Assembly: GCF_030929555.1 (NCBI RefSeq)
Contig: NZ_JAVFVT010000015.1
Span: forward strand, 1 to 64,000
DNA: 64,000 bases
Direction of reading: 5' to 3'
Source of the DNA: Paenibacillus sp. LHD-117
Lineage (GTDB): Bacteria; Bacillota; Bacilli; Paenibacillales; Paenibacillaceae
In this document: piece by piece, positions 8,887 through 17,740 of the stretch
How the letters are laid out: the number at the start of each line of letters is the position of its first letter
How positions within the stretch are numbered: the first letter of the stretch is position 1
Made by a program: the position numbers and the translations under genes
The notes under the pieces: model-generated
What the model saw: the letters and a program-made list of their open reading frames with translations, nothing else
What the model was told of the DNA's origin: nothing
The model's database searches: none

Positions 8887-9783
8887 ATGGAGCTGCTGCA
8901 ACTGCAGTATTTTCGAACGGTTGCCAGATTGGAGCATATGACCAGATCGGCGCAAGAACTGCGAGTCGCGCAGCCCGCGCTGAGCAAGACGATCGCCCGC
9001 CTGGAGAAGGATGTGGGGGTGCCCCTGTTCGACCGCGACGGCAGGCATATTCGGCTCAACGCGTTCGGAAGAGCGTTTCTGAATAAAGTGGAGGCGGCAC
9101 TTACATTGCTGGAGGAGGGTCAACGGGAGGTCGCCGATCTCGCGGGCCTTGAGCACGGCAGCATCCACTTAACGACATCGACGCTGGAGCGGTTGTCAGA
9201 GCCTCTGAGCGCGTTCCTCTCCCTCCACCCGAACGTCAACTTCCGGATTACGCAGGCTTCCATGGAAGAGATGGCGGAGCTGATCGAAGCCGGCGAAGTG
9301 GATCTCTGTTTTACTCCCCTGCCCATGGAGAGGCAGGACTTCAGCGCGGTATCCGTACTGAACGAAGACGTCTATTTGGGTGTGCCGCGGACGCATCGCT
9401 TGGCGGGTCGAACGAGCGTCCGCTTGGACGAGGTGGCTCATGAGCCGTTCATCGGGTATAAGGAAGGGTATCACTTTCAGAAAATGAACGAGGGGTTTCT
9501 CCAATCCGCGGGGTTCTCGCCGAATTACGTCTGCAGGGTAGACGAACCGGCCGCCATTGCCAAGCTGGTCTCCGCCGGGCTCGGCGTCGCGCTGGTCGGC
9601 AATTGCGGAGGACCGGATTCCCCGCTTCGCCTGCTGCCCATCGCCTATCCCGCCTGCCAGCGCCGCTTCCAGCTCATCTGGCATAACAAACGATACCTCT
9701 CCTTGGCGGCTCGGAGCTTTAGGGATTTTTTGGTCGACTATTTCGACCGGCATGAGGCGACTAGCGTTAAGCAAGCTAAATAG
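8887..9783 (+). CDS. LysR family transcriptional regulator
   Basis: A 298-residue LysR-type activator. The winged helix at residues 1-60 has the hallmark VAQPALSKTIARLEKDVG, and the type-2 periplasmic-binding-like effector domain follows from about residue 90. The ATG at 8887 was chosen over an in-frame upstream ATG because AAGGAGG lies 6 bases before it. It is divergent from the MFS-oxidoreductase operon, the classic LysR arrangement. It closely resembles the LysR protein at 30110-30982, with more than half of the first 95 residues identical by eye. Confidence 0.9.
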   Translation: MELLQLQYFRTVARLEHMTRSAQELRVAQPALSKTIARLEKDVGVPLFDRDGRHIRLNAFGRAFLNKVEAALTLLEEGQREVADLAGLEHGSIHLTTSTLERLSEPLSAFLSLHPNVNFRITQASMEEMAELIEAGEVDLCFTPLPMERQDFSAVSVLNEDVYLGVPRTHRLAGRTSVRLDEVAHEPFIGYKEGYHFQKMNEGFLQSAGFSPNYVCRVDEPAAIAKLVSAGLGVALVGNCGGPDSPLRLLPIAYPACQRRFQLIWHNKRYLSLAARSFRDFLVDYFDRHEATSVKQAK

Positions 9784-9841
9784 ACGTCAAACAGCCATTG
9801 CCTTGTCTCCAAGTCGATGGCTATTGTCAGCTCTTACGACA

Positions 9842-9880
9842 AAAAAGCTTCGCCCCTTCTAGTCAAGGGCGAAGCTTTTT
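9842..9880. terminator. Bidirectional terminator between lysR and glycerate kinase
   Basis: A 14-bp stem (9842-9855 with 9867-9880) with A5 on one side and T5 on the other separates convergent genes. Confidence 0.85.
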
Positions 9881-9885
9881 ATTCG

Positions 9886-11028
9886 TCATCCTCTATTGAT
9901 CGGTAAAAGCGAAGTCCGGATCACCGAAGCGACCGCATGCCGAATCCAATCGGATGCGTTAGCCATCGCTTCCTCAAGCGACATGGGCGATTGAGTCGCT
10001 CCAATGATGACGTCAATACCGGCCTCATGCAGCGCTTTCGTGTCCAAGGAGATGCCTCCGGAAACGCAGATCACCGGTTTGTTGTACTTCTTCGCAAGAG
10101 CCGCCACGCCCGCGGGGGCTTTCCCGAATGCGGTTTGCGAATCGGTGCGGCCTTCGCCCGTAATGACGAGATCCGCCTCTTGCACCCGCTTCTCGAATTC
10201 GATCGCCTCGAGGACGATATCGATCCCCCGGCTCATCCGGGCGGACAGGAAGGCGATCAGGCCTGCTCCAAGGCCCCCCGCGGCTCCCGCCCCCGGAACG
10301 TTCCGAACATCGATGCCCAGACGTTCGTGAATGACTCTGCCGTAGTTCCGCAAACCATCGTCCAGCCGTTGCGCCATCTCCGGCGTAGCGCCTTTCTGCG
10401 GGCCGAAAACAAAGGATGCGCCTTCCGGACCGCATAAGGGATTGGTCACGTCGCTCGCGACGATGATCTCGCAATCGGCGACACGCGGGTCCAAGCCTGA
10501 GACGTCCACGCGGCTTAACGAAATAAGTTCGCCACCTCCATATGAAAGCTCGCTCCCCTGATCGTTAAAGAAACGGACGCCCAACGCTTGGGCCATGCCC
10601 GCGCCTCCGTCGTTGGTCGCGCTCCCGCCGATGCCGATGACGATCCGGCGGCAGCCTTGATCGAGAGCGGCCTGAATGAGCTGGCCCGTCCCGTAGGTCG
10701 TCGTCCTTAACGGATTGAGCCGGTCCTTGGCGATCAGCAGCAGTCCCGATGCCGATGCCATCTCGACGACTGCCGTCTGCCCATCTCCCATCACGCCGAA
10801 TGTAGCCGTAACGGGCTCCCCCAGAGGTCCAAGTACTTCAACCTGATGCAGCTGTCCGCCCGTCGCGTTCACGATGGCATCCACGGTGCCTTCCCCGCCA
10901 TCGGCGATCGGCAGCTTGATCACCGCCGCTTGAGGCAGCACGTCTAAGATTCCCTTCTCCATGCATGCCGCGACTTCCGCGGCGGTCAGACTTCCCTTGT
11001 ACGAATCCGGCGCAACCAGCACTCTCAT
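9886..11028 (-). CDS. Glycerate kinase
   Basis: A 380-residue glycerate kinase of the GlxK/GarK family, which phosphorylates D-glycerate with ATP and feeds glyoxylate or sugar-acid degradation into glycolysis. Diagnostic stretches are MRVLVAPDSYKGSLTA at the N-terminus, PIADGGEGTVDAI (near residue 45), IGIGGSATNDGGAGMAQALG (near residue 130) and VITGEGRTDSQT (near residue 290). The length is normal. It is monocistronic and convergent with lysR. No other glycerate-pathway gene is nearby. Confidence 0.93.
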   Translation of the reverse strand: MRVLVAPDSYKGSLTAAEVAACMEKGILDVLPQAAVIKLPIADGGEGTVDAIVNATGGQLHQVEVLGPLGEPVTATFGVMGDGQTAVVEMASASGLLLIAKDRLNPLRTTTYGTGQLIQAALDQGCRRIVIGIGGSATNDGGAGMAQALGVRFFNDQGSELSYGGGELISLSRVDVSGLDPRVADCEIIVASDVTNPLCGPEGASFVFGPQKGATPEMAQRLDDGLRNYGRVIHERLGIDVRNVPGAGAAGGLGAGLIAFLSARMSRGIDIVLEAIEFEKRVQEADLVITGEGRTDSQTAFGKAPAGVAALAKKYNKPVICVSGGISLDTKALHEAGIDVIIGATQSPMSLEEAMANASDWIRHAVASVIRTSLLPINRG

Positions 11029-11087
11029 GAAATACCCGCTCCCAACTTATTCGATCCGCTCCGCCATTGTCTGAGCAGCTTAACATT

Positions 11088-11465
11088 TTATCCGAATAGT
11101 CGGCTTAATCGGTTTACCGGAGCGGTCTTCAGTACCGCGCTGCCTGTAGTCTTCGCTACATCTCGCTCGTCGGCTCCCAGACCATCCGTCAGTTCCTTGA
11201 ACCAAGCTTCGTCCCAAGTCGCCAAAGCCAAATCGATGAGATCTTGGACAGGCTGGTTATCCCTGAGAGAAACATCCGGAACCGACTTGACCGTTGAAGC
11301 CTTTACGGCCACGTGACGCCCGATTCGTTCTTCGTTATCCGATTGGACGACGAACAAGGTTACAATCCCTTTCAACGCATCCACCGATTCGATAAATCCA
11401 TATACCATCTCGCCTCCCATGGTTCTACCATGTACCCAATCGCTTATGTTGAATGTCATACCCAT
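11088..11465 (-). CDS. IDEAL domain protein
   Basis: A 125-residue protein. The C-terminal half contains LIDLALATWDEAWFKELT (about residues 74-91), which matches the short IDEAL domain found in YpiB and ComK-type proteins of Bacillota. The N-terminal half (MVYGFIESVDALKGIVTLFV) looks like a small beta-barrel. IDEAL domains are thought to mediate protein contacts. It has its own promoter at 11585-11613 with an operator-like dyad. The function is unknown. Confidence 0.65.
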   Translation of the reverse strand: MGMTFNISDWVHGRTMGGEMVYGFIESVDALKGIVTLFVVQSDNEERIGRHVAVKASTVKSVPDVSLRDNQPVQDLIDLALATWDEAWFKELTDGLGADERDVAKTTGSAVLKTAPVNRLSRLFG

Positions 11466-11578
11466 ACACCGCCTATCCTTTAGTTTTGGCTTCGGACTAA
11501 CTGTAACTAATTCGTATACATTTTCTTTAAAAAAAGAAACGCTCCGTAGTCCGTTAAGCAGGTTTCTTGTTTATCGTT

Positions 11579-11613
11579 ACTGTAATTTTAATAGTTACAG
11601 TTGACTTTGTCAA
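11579..11613 (-). promoter_or_regulatory. Promoter with operator-like dyad for the IDEAL gene
   Basis: On the minus strand a -35 TTGACA (11608-11613) and a 17-bp spacer lead to TAAAAT (11585-11590). An inverted repeat ACTGTAA/TTACAGT (11579-11601) covers the spacer and -10 region. A further TAGTTACAG half-like motif occurs near 11505. The binding protein is not identified. Confidence 0.45.
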
Positions 11614-11623
11614 CCGGGAAAAA

Positions 11624-11655
11624 ATAAGGTTAACCATTCGCATGGTTAACCTTAT
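11624..11655 (-). terminator. Terminator of the AKR-merR-MFS-adh operon
   Basis: A perfect 14-bp stem with a TCGC loop (11624-11637 with 11642-11655) lies just after the alcohol dehydrogenase stop and is followed on the minus strand by TTTTTCCC. Confidence 0.85.
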
Positions 11656-11672
11656 CGCTACTCAGCTTATAA

Positions 11673-12713
11673 TTACAACGTCGCCATGTCGATGACGAAC
11701 CGATATCGCACATCGCTGCGCAGAACGCGTTCGTACGCTTCTTCCACTTGGTCCGCGCGAATGACTTCGATTTGGGGAATAATTCCGTGCTCTGCCGAGA
11801 AATCGAGCATCTCCTGCGTCTCCCGGATTCCGCCGACGAGCGAGCCGGCAATGCTGCGGCGCTGCATGATCAAGGAGAAGACATGATATTGATCCGGCTG
11901 GCTCGGGGCGCCGACGTTAACCAGCGTTCCGTCAACGCGCAGCATGGATAGGTAGGCGTCGACGTCCAGATTAGCCGACACCGTGTTCAGAATCAGGTCG
12001 AATTGGTTCGCGAGCTCTGCGAACGTGGCGGGATCGCTTGTCGCGTAATAATGATCGGCTCCGAGACGCAAGGCTTCGTCTTTTTTGCTTAAAGACTGGC
12101 TCAAGACCGTAACTTCGGCGCCCAATGCATGCGCGTATTGAACCGCCAGATGGCCAAGCCCGCCCATGCCCACGATGGCGACTTTTTTGCCGGGACCGGC
12201 GTTCCACTTGTTCAAAGGCGAATATGTCGTAATCCCTGCACACAAGAGCGGGCTTGCGGCATCCAAGGCCAGCGCGTCCGGAATGCGAACGACAAAAGCT
12301 TCTTTCACGACGATCTGCTGGCTATAGCCGCCATAGGTCGGATTGCCGTCATAGTCCAATGAATTATACGTTTGAATGACGCCTTTCTCACAAAATTGTT
12401 CTTCGCCGCGAAGGCAATATTCGCATGCCCCGCAGGAGTCGACGAAGCAGCCAACGCCGACGCGGTCCCCGATCGCATATTTCGTAACTTCCGAACCAAC
12501 CGCGGTGACAACGCCGGCGATTTCGTGACCCGGAACCATCGGGAAGATGCCTCCTCCCCATTCTCCGTAAGCGCTATGAATGTCGGAATGGCAAATGCCG
12601 GAGAAACGAATATCGATCAAGACGTCGTCAGGACGCAATGCTCTCCTCTCGATCGTCGTTTTTTCGAATGGCGCTTTGGCGCTTTGAACGCTTAATACAT
12701 GGGTTTTACACAT
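11673..12713 (-). CDS. Zinc-dependent NAD(P) alcohol dehydrogenase, AdhA-like
   Basis: A 346-residue MDR alcohol dehydrogenase of the cinnamyl-alcohol/AdhA group, which interconverts aldehydes and alcohols. Catalytic zinc ligands C41 (in GICHSDIHS) and H63 (GHEIAG) and the structural zinc cysteines C94, C97, C100 and C108 are visible, as is the dinucleotide site [14 protein letters not shown]. It is the last gene of the operon. Its ATG overlaps the MFS stop by 8 bases, indicating coupling. In Bacillus subtilis an adhA homologue is controlled by the MerR-type AdhR in response to aldehydes, which fits this context. Confidence 0.9.
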   Translation of the reverse strand: MCKTHVLSVQSAKAPFEKTTIERRALRPDDVLIDIRFSGICHSDIHSAYGEWGGGIFPMVPGHEIAGVVTAVGSEVTKYAIGDRVGVGCFVDSCGACEYCLRGEEQFCEKGVIQTYNSLDYDGNPTYGGYSQQIVVKEAFVVRIPDALALDAASPLLCAGITTYSPLNKWNAGPGKKVAIVGMGGLGHLAVQYAHALGAEVTVLSQSLSKKDEALRLGADHYYATSDPATFAELANQFDLILNTVSANLDVDAYLSMLRVDGTLVNVGAPSQPDQYHVFSLIMQRRSIAGSLVGGIRETQEMLDFSAEHGIIPQIEVIRADQVEEAYERVLRSDVRYRFVIDMATL

Positions 12714-13917
12714 GGTTGATCTCTACTCCTTCTACTCGTATCTTTATTAATAATCGTTTCACAACTAGAACGAACAGCATCAATGATAAGAAGGCCGAAA
12801 CGGCGCTCACCGTGAACAGCACCTGGTAGCTCCCGAACTGCGAAACCCAGCCGAGCGCAATCGCGCCCAGCCCGATGCCAAGGTCGGTTGCGGTTAATAG
12901 GGAAGCGTTGGCGACGCCTCTCCGATCCGGTCGCGCCAATCGCAGGGTGGCCACTTGCAGCGCCGGCTGCGCGGAGCCGAAGCCAACCCCGAACAGAACC
13001 GCCGCGGCAAGCACGCCTGCCCATCCGGTCGCAAGGCTTAATAACAGCAGCGCGGCAATCGTAATCGCAAGGCCGGGTATGATGACGAACGTCTCGCCTC
13101 GACGGTCGGAGAGTTTGCCCGCGACCGGCCGGATCAAGGTGAGCGTCACGGCGTAAACCAGGAAAAACAAACCGGAATTAACTCCGATCGATTGCGAGAA
13201 CAACGGAACAAACGTGGTAGTGCCTCCGTAAGCGATCATCAGCAGGAAGACCGATGCCGCGACGGGCCATACCGATTTTTCGAAAAACTCGATTTTCCTA
13301 TTGCCCGTCTGCGGCCGGAATGGCAGCTTCACGCCGAACGTCAAGAACAGCGCGGCAGCGGACAAGCTGCAGGCGATTAGAAACAGGGCGCCGAACGATA
13401 AGTTCTGCATGACCCAAATGCCGAGCATGGGGCCAATCGCCATGGCCAGCGTCATAGCCGTGCCGAACCACCCCATTCCCTCTCCGCGGCGCGATGACGG
13501 GATCATATCCGTGACCGCCGTGAAGACCGCGGTCGTGGAGACGGCCCACGTCATCCCATGAAGGATACGCAGCATAAGCAGAACGACGATACCTCCGACC
13601 CAATCATAGAGATACATCGCCAAGGCGAAGAGCAGCAGCCCCCAGACGATAAACGGCCGCCTGCCGTAACGGTCCAGCAGTCCGCCGACAATGGGGCGGA
13701 CGACGACGGCCGCCAGCATGAACGCGCCCGTCGCCAGACCGACCTGCGCTTCGTTCCCTCCTAGCTGCTTGATGAACAGCGGCATCGTCGGAAGAAGCAA
13801 ATAAAAGCCCGTGAACAGGAACAGCATCCCTACGGTGTATAGAATAAACGGCCTCGTCCATAAACGTTCTATGCTTGTTTCCCCCTTGCTGCATACGGAT
13901 GAATCAAGCGAGTTCAT
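12706..13917 (-). CDS. MFS transporter, 12-helix DHA1-like
   Basis: A 403-residue exporter. [15 protein letters not shown] between helices 2 and 3 is the MFS motif A, and [20 protein letters not shown] is the motif-C-like helix 5. It lies inside the MerR operon: its start overlaps the merR stop by 14 bases and its stop overlaps the adh start. A role in exporting the compounds the reductases act on is inferred. Confidence 0.85.
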   Translation of the reverse strand: MNSLDSSVCSKGETSIERLWTRPFILYTVGMLFLFTGFYLLLPTMPLFIKQLGGNEAQVGLATGAFMLAAVVVRPIVGGLLDRYGRRPFIVWGLLLFALAMYLYDWVGGIVVLLMLRILHGMTWAVSTTAVFTAVTDMIPSSRRGEGMGWFGTAMTLAMAIGPMLGIWVMQNLSFGALFLIACSLSAAALFLTFGVKLPFRPQTGNRKIEFFEKSVWPVAASVFLLMIAYGGTTTFVPLFSQSIGVNSGLFFLVYAVTLTLIRPVAGKLSDRRGETFVIIPGLAITIAALLLLSLATGWAGVLAAAVLFGVGFGSAQPALQVATLRLARPDRRGVANASLLTATDLGIGLGAIALGWVSQFGSYQVLFTVSAVSAFLSLMLFVLVVKRLLIKIRVEGVEINHV

Positions 13918-14302
13918 TCTCCGGCAATTTCAATTCTTTTTCTTTCGCGACGAAAGCCTGCTCGTAACGATCAATTTTGTCGTCCAGTCGTTCCAACGTT
14001 TTCGTCATCTCTTCAATGCGCAGCTTTAATAGATTCCGCTGGTCGATCAGCAAATCTTTTCTCGCTTGATTGGTTTCTTCTCCTTGTTGGAACAACCCGA
14101 CGTACTCGATCAGCGCCTCGACGGGAAGTCCCGCGAGCCGCATGCATTTAATGAATTCGATCCATTTGCAATCTTCCTCGGTATAATCTCGGATTCCGCT
14201 TTTGTTGCGGTTTACGCGGGGAATTAGACCGATGCGCTCGTAGTAGCGCAAGGTGTCCGGCGTCAGATCGAATTTCTCGCTAATTTCCGCGATCGTGCTC
14301 AT
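13904..14302 (-). CDS. MerR family regulator of the NmlR/AdhR type
   Basis: A 132-residue MerR protein. The winged helix contains LTPDTLRYYERIGLIPRV, and a coiled-coil dimerisation helix (about residues 85-120) follows. Cys53 in EFIKCMRLAGLPVE corresponds to the single conserved cysteine of NmlR and AdhR, which senses reactive carbonyls. Metal-binding cysteine clusters are absent. It is the second gene of the operon and probably autoregulates through the promoter at 15335-15365. AAGGAGG precedes the ATG. Confidence 0.88.
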   Translation of the reverse strand: MSTIAEISEKFDLTPDTLRYYERIGLIPRVNRNKSGIRDYTEEDCKWIEFIKCMRLAGLPVEALIEYVGLFQQGEETNQARKDLLIDQRNLLKLRIEEMTKTLERLDDKIDRYEQAFVAKEKELKLPENELA

Positions 14303-14320
14303 GGGGCTTCGCCTCCTTGT

Positions 14321-15301
14321 TTACTGAAAACCGATGATGGGATGAGCGACGTACGGCTCTTCCAGCGACGCGATTTCTTCCGGCGTCAGCCGAATCGACA
14401 GCGCGGCCGCCGCATCCTCGAGATGGCCCATCTTCGTCGCGCCGATGATTGGAGAGGCAACCGGCTCCTTCTGGAGCACCCATGCAAGCGCAATTTGGGC
14501 GCGAGGAACACCTCGCTGCTCCGCGATGGCGGCCACCCGTTCCACGACCTTCCGGTCGGCTTCGACATGGGCATCGTACTGCGCTTTCTGTACCTGATCC
14601 GTTTCGGAACGATGCGTCGATTGTTCAAAGTCCCGCGTCAATCTGCCTTTGGCGAGCGGGCTGTAAGGAATGACACCGATTTTCTCTTCCTTGCAGAGCG
14701 GCAGCATCTCCCTCTCCTCTTCGCGGTAGATGAGATTGAGATGGTTCTGCATCGATACGAATCGGGTCCATCCGTTTCTCTCCGCCACATGCAGCGCCTT
14801 CTGGAACTGCCACGCATACATCGCGGAGGCGCCAATATATCTCGCTTTCCCGGCCTTCACGACATCATGGAGGGCCTCCATCGTTTCTTCGATCGGCGTC
14901 CCGTAATCCCAGCGGTGGATTTGGTACAGATCCACGTAATCCGTTCCGAGCCGCTTCAGGCTTTTATCGATTTCGCTCATGATGGCTTTCCGGGACAATC
15001 CCGCGCCGTTCGGACCTTCATGCATGCGGAAGTGTACCTTCGTCGCGAGCACGATTTCGTCGCGGTTCGCGTATTCCTTCAAAGCGCGTCCAACGATTTC
15101 CTCGCTTGTTCCGTCCGAATACACGTTGGCCGTATCGAAAAAGTTAATGCCCAAATCCAGTGCTTTCTTGATGATCGGACGGCTTCGCTCCTCGTCCAGC
15201 ACCCAGGGGTGAACCCATCTCTCTGCCACTCCGAAGCTCATGCAGCCGACGCACAATCGGGATACATCCAGTCCTGTATGTCCAAGTTTCGTATATTCCA
15301 T
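14321..15301 (-). CDS. Aldo/keto reductase
   Basis: A 326-residue NADPH-dependent aldo/keto reductase (TIM barrel). The catalytic Asp and Tyr lie in FDTANVYS (near residue 55), the Lys in LATKVHF and the His in YQIHRWD. NADP contacts are in GVIPYSPLAKGRL and SPIIGATKMGHLED. The ATG at 15301 is preferred to a GTG four codons upstream because AGGAG is 10 bases before it. It is the first gene of a four-gene operon and probably reduces toxic aldehydes or ketones. Confidence 0.9.
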   Translation of the reverse strand: MEYTKLGHTGLDVSRLCVGCMSFGVAERWVHPWVLDEERSRPIIKKALDLGINFFDTANVYSDGTSEEIVGRALKEYANRDEIVLATKVHFRMHEGPNGAGLSRKAIMSEIDKSLKRLGTDYVDLYQIHRWDYGTPIEETMEALHDVVKAGKARYIGASAMYAWQFQKALHVAERNGWTRFVSMQNHLNLIYREEEREMLPLCKEEKIGVIPYSPLAKGRLTRDFEQSTHRSETDQVQKAQYDAHVEADRKVVERVAAIAEQRGVPRAQIALAWVLQKEPVASPIIGATKMGHLEDAAAALSIRLTPEEIASLEEPYVAHPIIGFQ

Positions 15302-15334
15302 TTGAAGACACACTCCTTTTTCGAAGATAGTAAG

Positions 15335-15365
15335 AGTGTATCCCTTGGAGTTAACTCCAAGTCAA
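15335..15365 (-). promoter_or_regulatory. MerR-type promoter with 19-bp spacer and palindromic operator
   Basis: Reading the minus strand, -35 TTGACT (15360-15365) and -10 TACACT (15335-15340) are separated by 19 bp. The perfect 18-bp palindrome CTTGGAGTTAACTCCAAG (15344-15361) fills the spacer. Overlong spacers with a centred dyad are the hallmark of MerR-activated promoters, where the regulator untwists the DNA. The target is the AKR-merR-MFS-adh operon. Confidence 0.88.
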
Positions 15366-15423
15366 TACCTGCGAATGATGAAAAGGGCGAATAATTTTAT
15401 CCGCCCTTTTTAAATGACTCTCC

Positions 15424-16059
15424 TTATAAATTCCGCAATGCATCCTTTATAGGCGTTATGCCATCGCTCATCGTTATGACTTTCCCAATGGTTGCAGGCT
15501 CCTGCAAGCTTTGGGCTAATGTGTCGACTACGTTTTCTATAGCGTTTTCAGCAGGATAATCAATATTGACATTTATTTTTCCCGAGCCAGGAATTTCTCT
15601 CAAAACCCCTGGCTGTATGATTGTATAGTCCAGCTTTGTATGATGGATAAGCCATTGATCGGCAAAATGTTTGGCAATATTATAGTCCGTAATATCTTTT
15701 AGAAAAGACTCATTCCATCTGTCTTGATCCAGAGAAAAAACCGAACTGAGCATAATAAATCTCTTTATGTTCTTGCTCTCGGCAGCGCGCATCACTTTAA
15801 CGGCACCATTCAAGTCAATCTTCAACAAATCTTTCCCCCGTGAACCAGCCACGAAAAAAATGGCTTCCGCATCAAACATATTTTCAGCCATTTCCTCGGG
15901 GCTTGCCAATAAATCAATTCGAACATGTCGAACATCGCTCGAATGACTGGCGAGGTTCTCTCTTCTGGATCCCGCGTAAACGAAATGTCCGTTTTGAACC
16001 AGTTTATCAACCAGAAGCGATCCTACTCGACCATTAGCGCCTACGACTAACACCTTCAT
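15424..16059 (-). CDS. NAD(P)-binding oxidoreductase, atypical SDR (NmrA/YhfK-like)
   Basis: A 211-residue Rossmann protein with MKVLVVGANGRVGSLLV at the N-terminus. The segments SKNIKRFIMLSSVFS and YTIIQPGVLREIPGSGKI are typical of atypical SDRs that bind NAD(P). It lies 22 bases after the ene reductase stop and is probably co-transcribed. The substrate is unknown. Confidence 0.82.
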   Translation of the reverse strand: MKVLVVGANGRVGSLLVDKLVQNGHFVYAGSRRENLASHSSDVRHVRIDLLASPEEMAENMFDAEAIFFVAGSRGKDLLKIDLNGAVKVMRAAESKNIKRFIMLSSVFSLDQDRWNESFLKDITDYNIAKHFADQWLIHHTKLDYTIIQPGVLREIPGSGKINVNIDYPAENAIENVVDTLAQSLQEPATIGKVITMSDGITPIKDALRNL

Positions 16060-16081
16060 AAAAAACCTCCAGCAGTCTGAG

Positions 16082-17107
16082 TTAAAAACCGGTTACATAC
16101 TGTTTCGGTACCAAGATTTCTTTGTTCAATTGTTTGGCTGCATCTAATGCCCAATAAGGGTTCCTTAGCATCCCTCTGCCTACAGCAACAAGATCAGCAT
16201 CTTCATTTCCGACAACGGCATTGGCCAGTGTAGGATCATCTAATCTTCCCACAGCAATAACCGGAACATGTAAAGCATTTTTGATTTCCCTAGCTAAAGT
16301 GACTTGATAAGCGGCATGAGTGCCTGGTCTTCCCCCCGCTCCAATTGGACCTTCTCCACCGGAAGAAATGTCGAACATATCTACGCCGGCATCCTTGTAC
16401 TGTTTAGCGAATTCAATACTTTCTATAATCCCGTAGCCGCCTTCAACATATTCTTTGGCCGATATCCGCATGATAAGCGGCATGTCCTCCGGCATTTCAG
16501 CTTTAGCCGCCTCAATAATCTCGCGACCGAATTTGGTCAGATCCTTTCCATACTCATCATCTCTTTTGTTTGTCAAAGGAGAGTGGAATTGATGAATCAG
16601 GTATCCATGGGCTCCATGAATTTCGATCGCATCAAATCCTGCTTTTACGGCACGTTGTACGGCCTTGCAAAACTTTTCCACCAATCCTTTAACTTCGGCA
16701 GTGGATAACGACCTTGGGGTCTTGGATTTTTCGTCAAATGGAATCGCGGATGGCGCGACCGGCTCCGCTGCATCCTGTGCTTTTCTGCCTGCGTGAGCAA
16801 TTTGAATCCCCACTTTAGTGCCGTAACGATGGCAAGCTTCCACGATTTTAGCCAGTGCCGGAATTTGCTCATCAGACCACAATCCTAGATCATAATCGGA
16901 AATACGTCCGTCGGGCTCGACATCGGTCATTTCGATCATGATAAAGCCAGCTCCGCCAATTGCCCGGCTTACGTAATGCAAGTAATGCCAATCCGTAGCT
17001 ATCCCGTCTTTATTTTCAACAGAGTACTGGCACATTGGAGGCATAACAATTCGGTTTTTGATTTCTAGACCTTTTATTTTGAAAGGACTGAATAAATCGT
17101 AGTTCAT
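16082..17107 (-). CDS. NADH:flavin oxidoreductase / ene reductase (YqjM-type Old Yellow Enzyme)
   Basis: A 341-residue FMN enzyme that reduces activated C=C bonds of enals, enones and nitro compounds. With the start at 17107, Cys26 (VMPPMCQYS) and the substrate-binding pair H164/H167 (HGAHGYLIHQF) fall at the positions known for Bacillus subtilis YqjM. An in-frame extension of 25 codons upstream is rejected because AGGAG sits 8 bases before the ATG at 17107. It follows a MarR gene, suggesting electrophile-responsive control. Confidence 0.9.
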   Translation of the reverse strand: MNYDLFSPFKIKGLEIKNRIVMPPMCQYSVENKDGIATDWHYLHYVSRAIGGAGFIMIEMTDVEPDGRISDYDLGLWSDEQIPALAKIVEACHRYGTKVGIQIAHAGRKAQDAAEPVAPSAIPFDEKSKTPRSLSTAEVKGLVEKFCKAVQRAVKAGFDAIEIHGAHGYLIHQFHSPLTNKRDDEYGKDLTKFGREIIEAAKAEMPEDMPLIMRISAKEYVEGGYGIIESIEFAKQYKDAGVDMFDISSGGEGPIGAGGRPGTHAAYQVTLAREIKNALHVPVIAVGRLDDPTLANAVVGNEDADLVAVGRGMLRNPYWALDAAKQLNKEILVPKQYVTGF

Positions 17108-17155
17108 TAAAAAAACTCCTTTACATTTTAAATTCGAAACTAACGAAAATATAAT

Positions 17156-17201
17156 TGCATGCGCATGCATATAATTTATCATGACGGTTTATCTATGTCA
17201 A
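17156..17201 (-). promoter_or_regulatory. Promoter and palindromic operator before the ene reductase
   Basis: On the minus strand -35 TTGACA (17196-17201) and TAAATT (17173-17178) have a 17-bp spacer. The perfect palindrome TGCATGCGCATGCA (17156-17169) sits over the expected start site. It is a plausible target of the adjacent MarR protein, but this is not proven. Confidence 0.5.
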
Positions 17202-17220
17202 ATCGATTTGAATATCCTAT

Positions 17221-17655
17221 TTATGGCTGTAGCTTCTTTGAGAGCGCAAGTAATTCTTTAAACAGCACGTCGTTTCTTAGGGTATCCTTCATTACGGACT
17301 CAACGGTCATTAATGATTGTTGAAGCTTCTGTTCACCCAAAGAAGTTAAACAAGTATAAATGCCTCGGCGATCATCTTCGCATACATGTCTTTTTAGAGC
17401 TCCGCAATTTTTTGCTTCAAGTCTTCCGACCAGTCTCGATATTGCGCTTTGACTTAGCCCAACCATTTCCTGAAGCTGTAGTAATCGCAACTTTTTCTCT
17501 TCAATTTGGGACAACAGATAAAGGACATAAAATTCTTTTAATGCCAGATTATGATTATCCTGCAATGCGCTTTCCAATTGATTGTTGATATGCGATTGAA
17601 GGTTAGTAATCGCCATCCAACTATCTATAAGTTCATTGTTAAGGTTATTGCTCAT
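17221..17655 (-). CDS. MarR family transcriptional regulator
   Basis: A 144-residue winged-helix regulator. LRLLQLQEMVGLSQSAISRLVGRLEAKNC is the recognition region (about residues 57-85), followed by the wing CEDDRRGIYTCLTSLG. Three cysteines near the wing could allow thiol sensing, which is inference. It precedes the ene reductase/SDR genes on the same strand. Confidence 0.85.
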   Translation of the reverse strand: MSNNLNNELIDSWMAITNLQSHINNQLESALQDNHNLALKEFYVLYLLSQIEEKKLRLLQLQEMVGLSQSAISRLVGRLEAKNCGALKRHVCEDDRRGIYTCLTSLGEQKLQQSLMTVESVMKDTLRNDVLFKELLALSKKLQP

Positions 17656-17702
17656 AGTATTCCACCTTGTCCTTTTCTAATTCTAAAGATCCGTTGAGAA
17701 AA

Positions 17703-17727
17703 ACGGCAGCCAATTAAACTGGCTGCC
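17703..17727. terminator. Terminator after mqo
   Basis: A 9-bp GC-rich stem (17703-17711 with 17719-17727) is flanked by A4 on the left and T7 on the right. On the minus strand, where mqo ends 14 bases earlier, the tail reads TTTTTCTC. Confidence 0.8.
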
Positions 17728-17740
17728 GATTTTTTTGCGT

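Noticed and set aside
14342..15394. Open frame of about 350 codons antisense to the aldo/keto reductase
   Set aside because: It mirrors the codon pattern of the GC-rich gene on the other strand, has no recognisable domain and no ribosome binding site. The sense protein has a clear catalytic tetrad.
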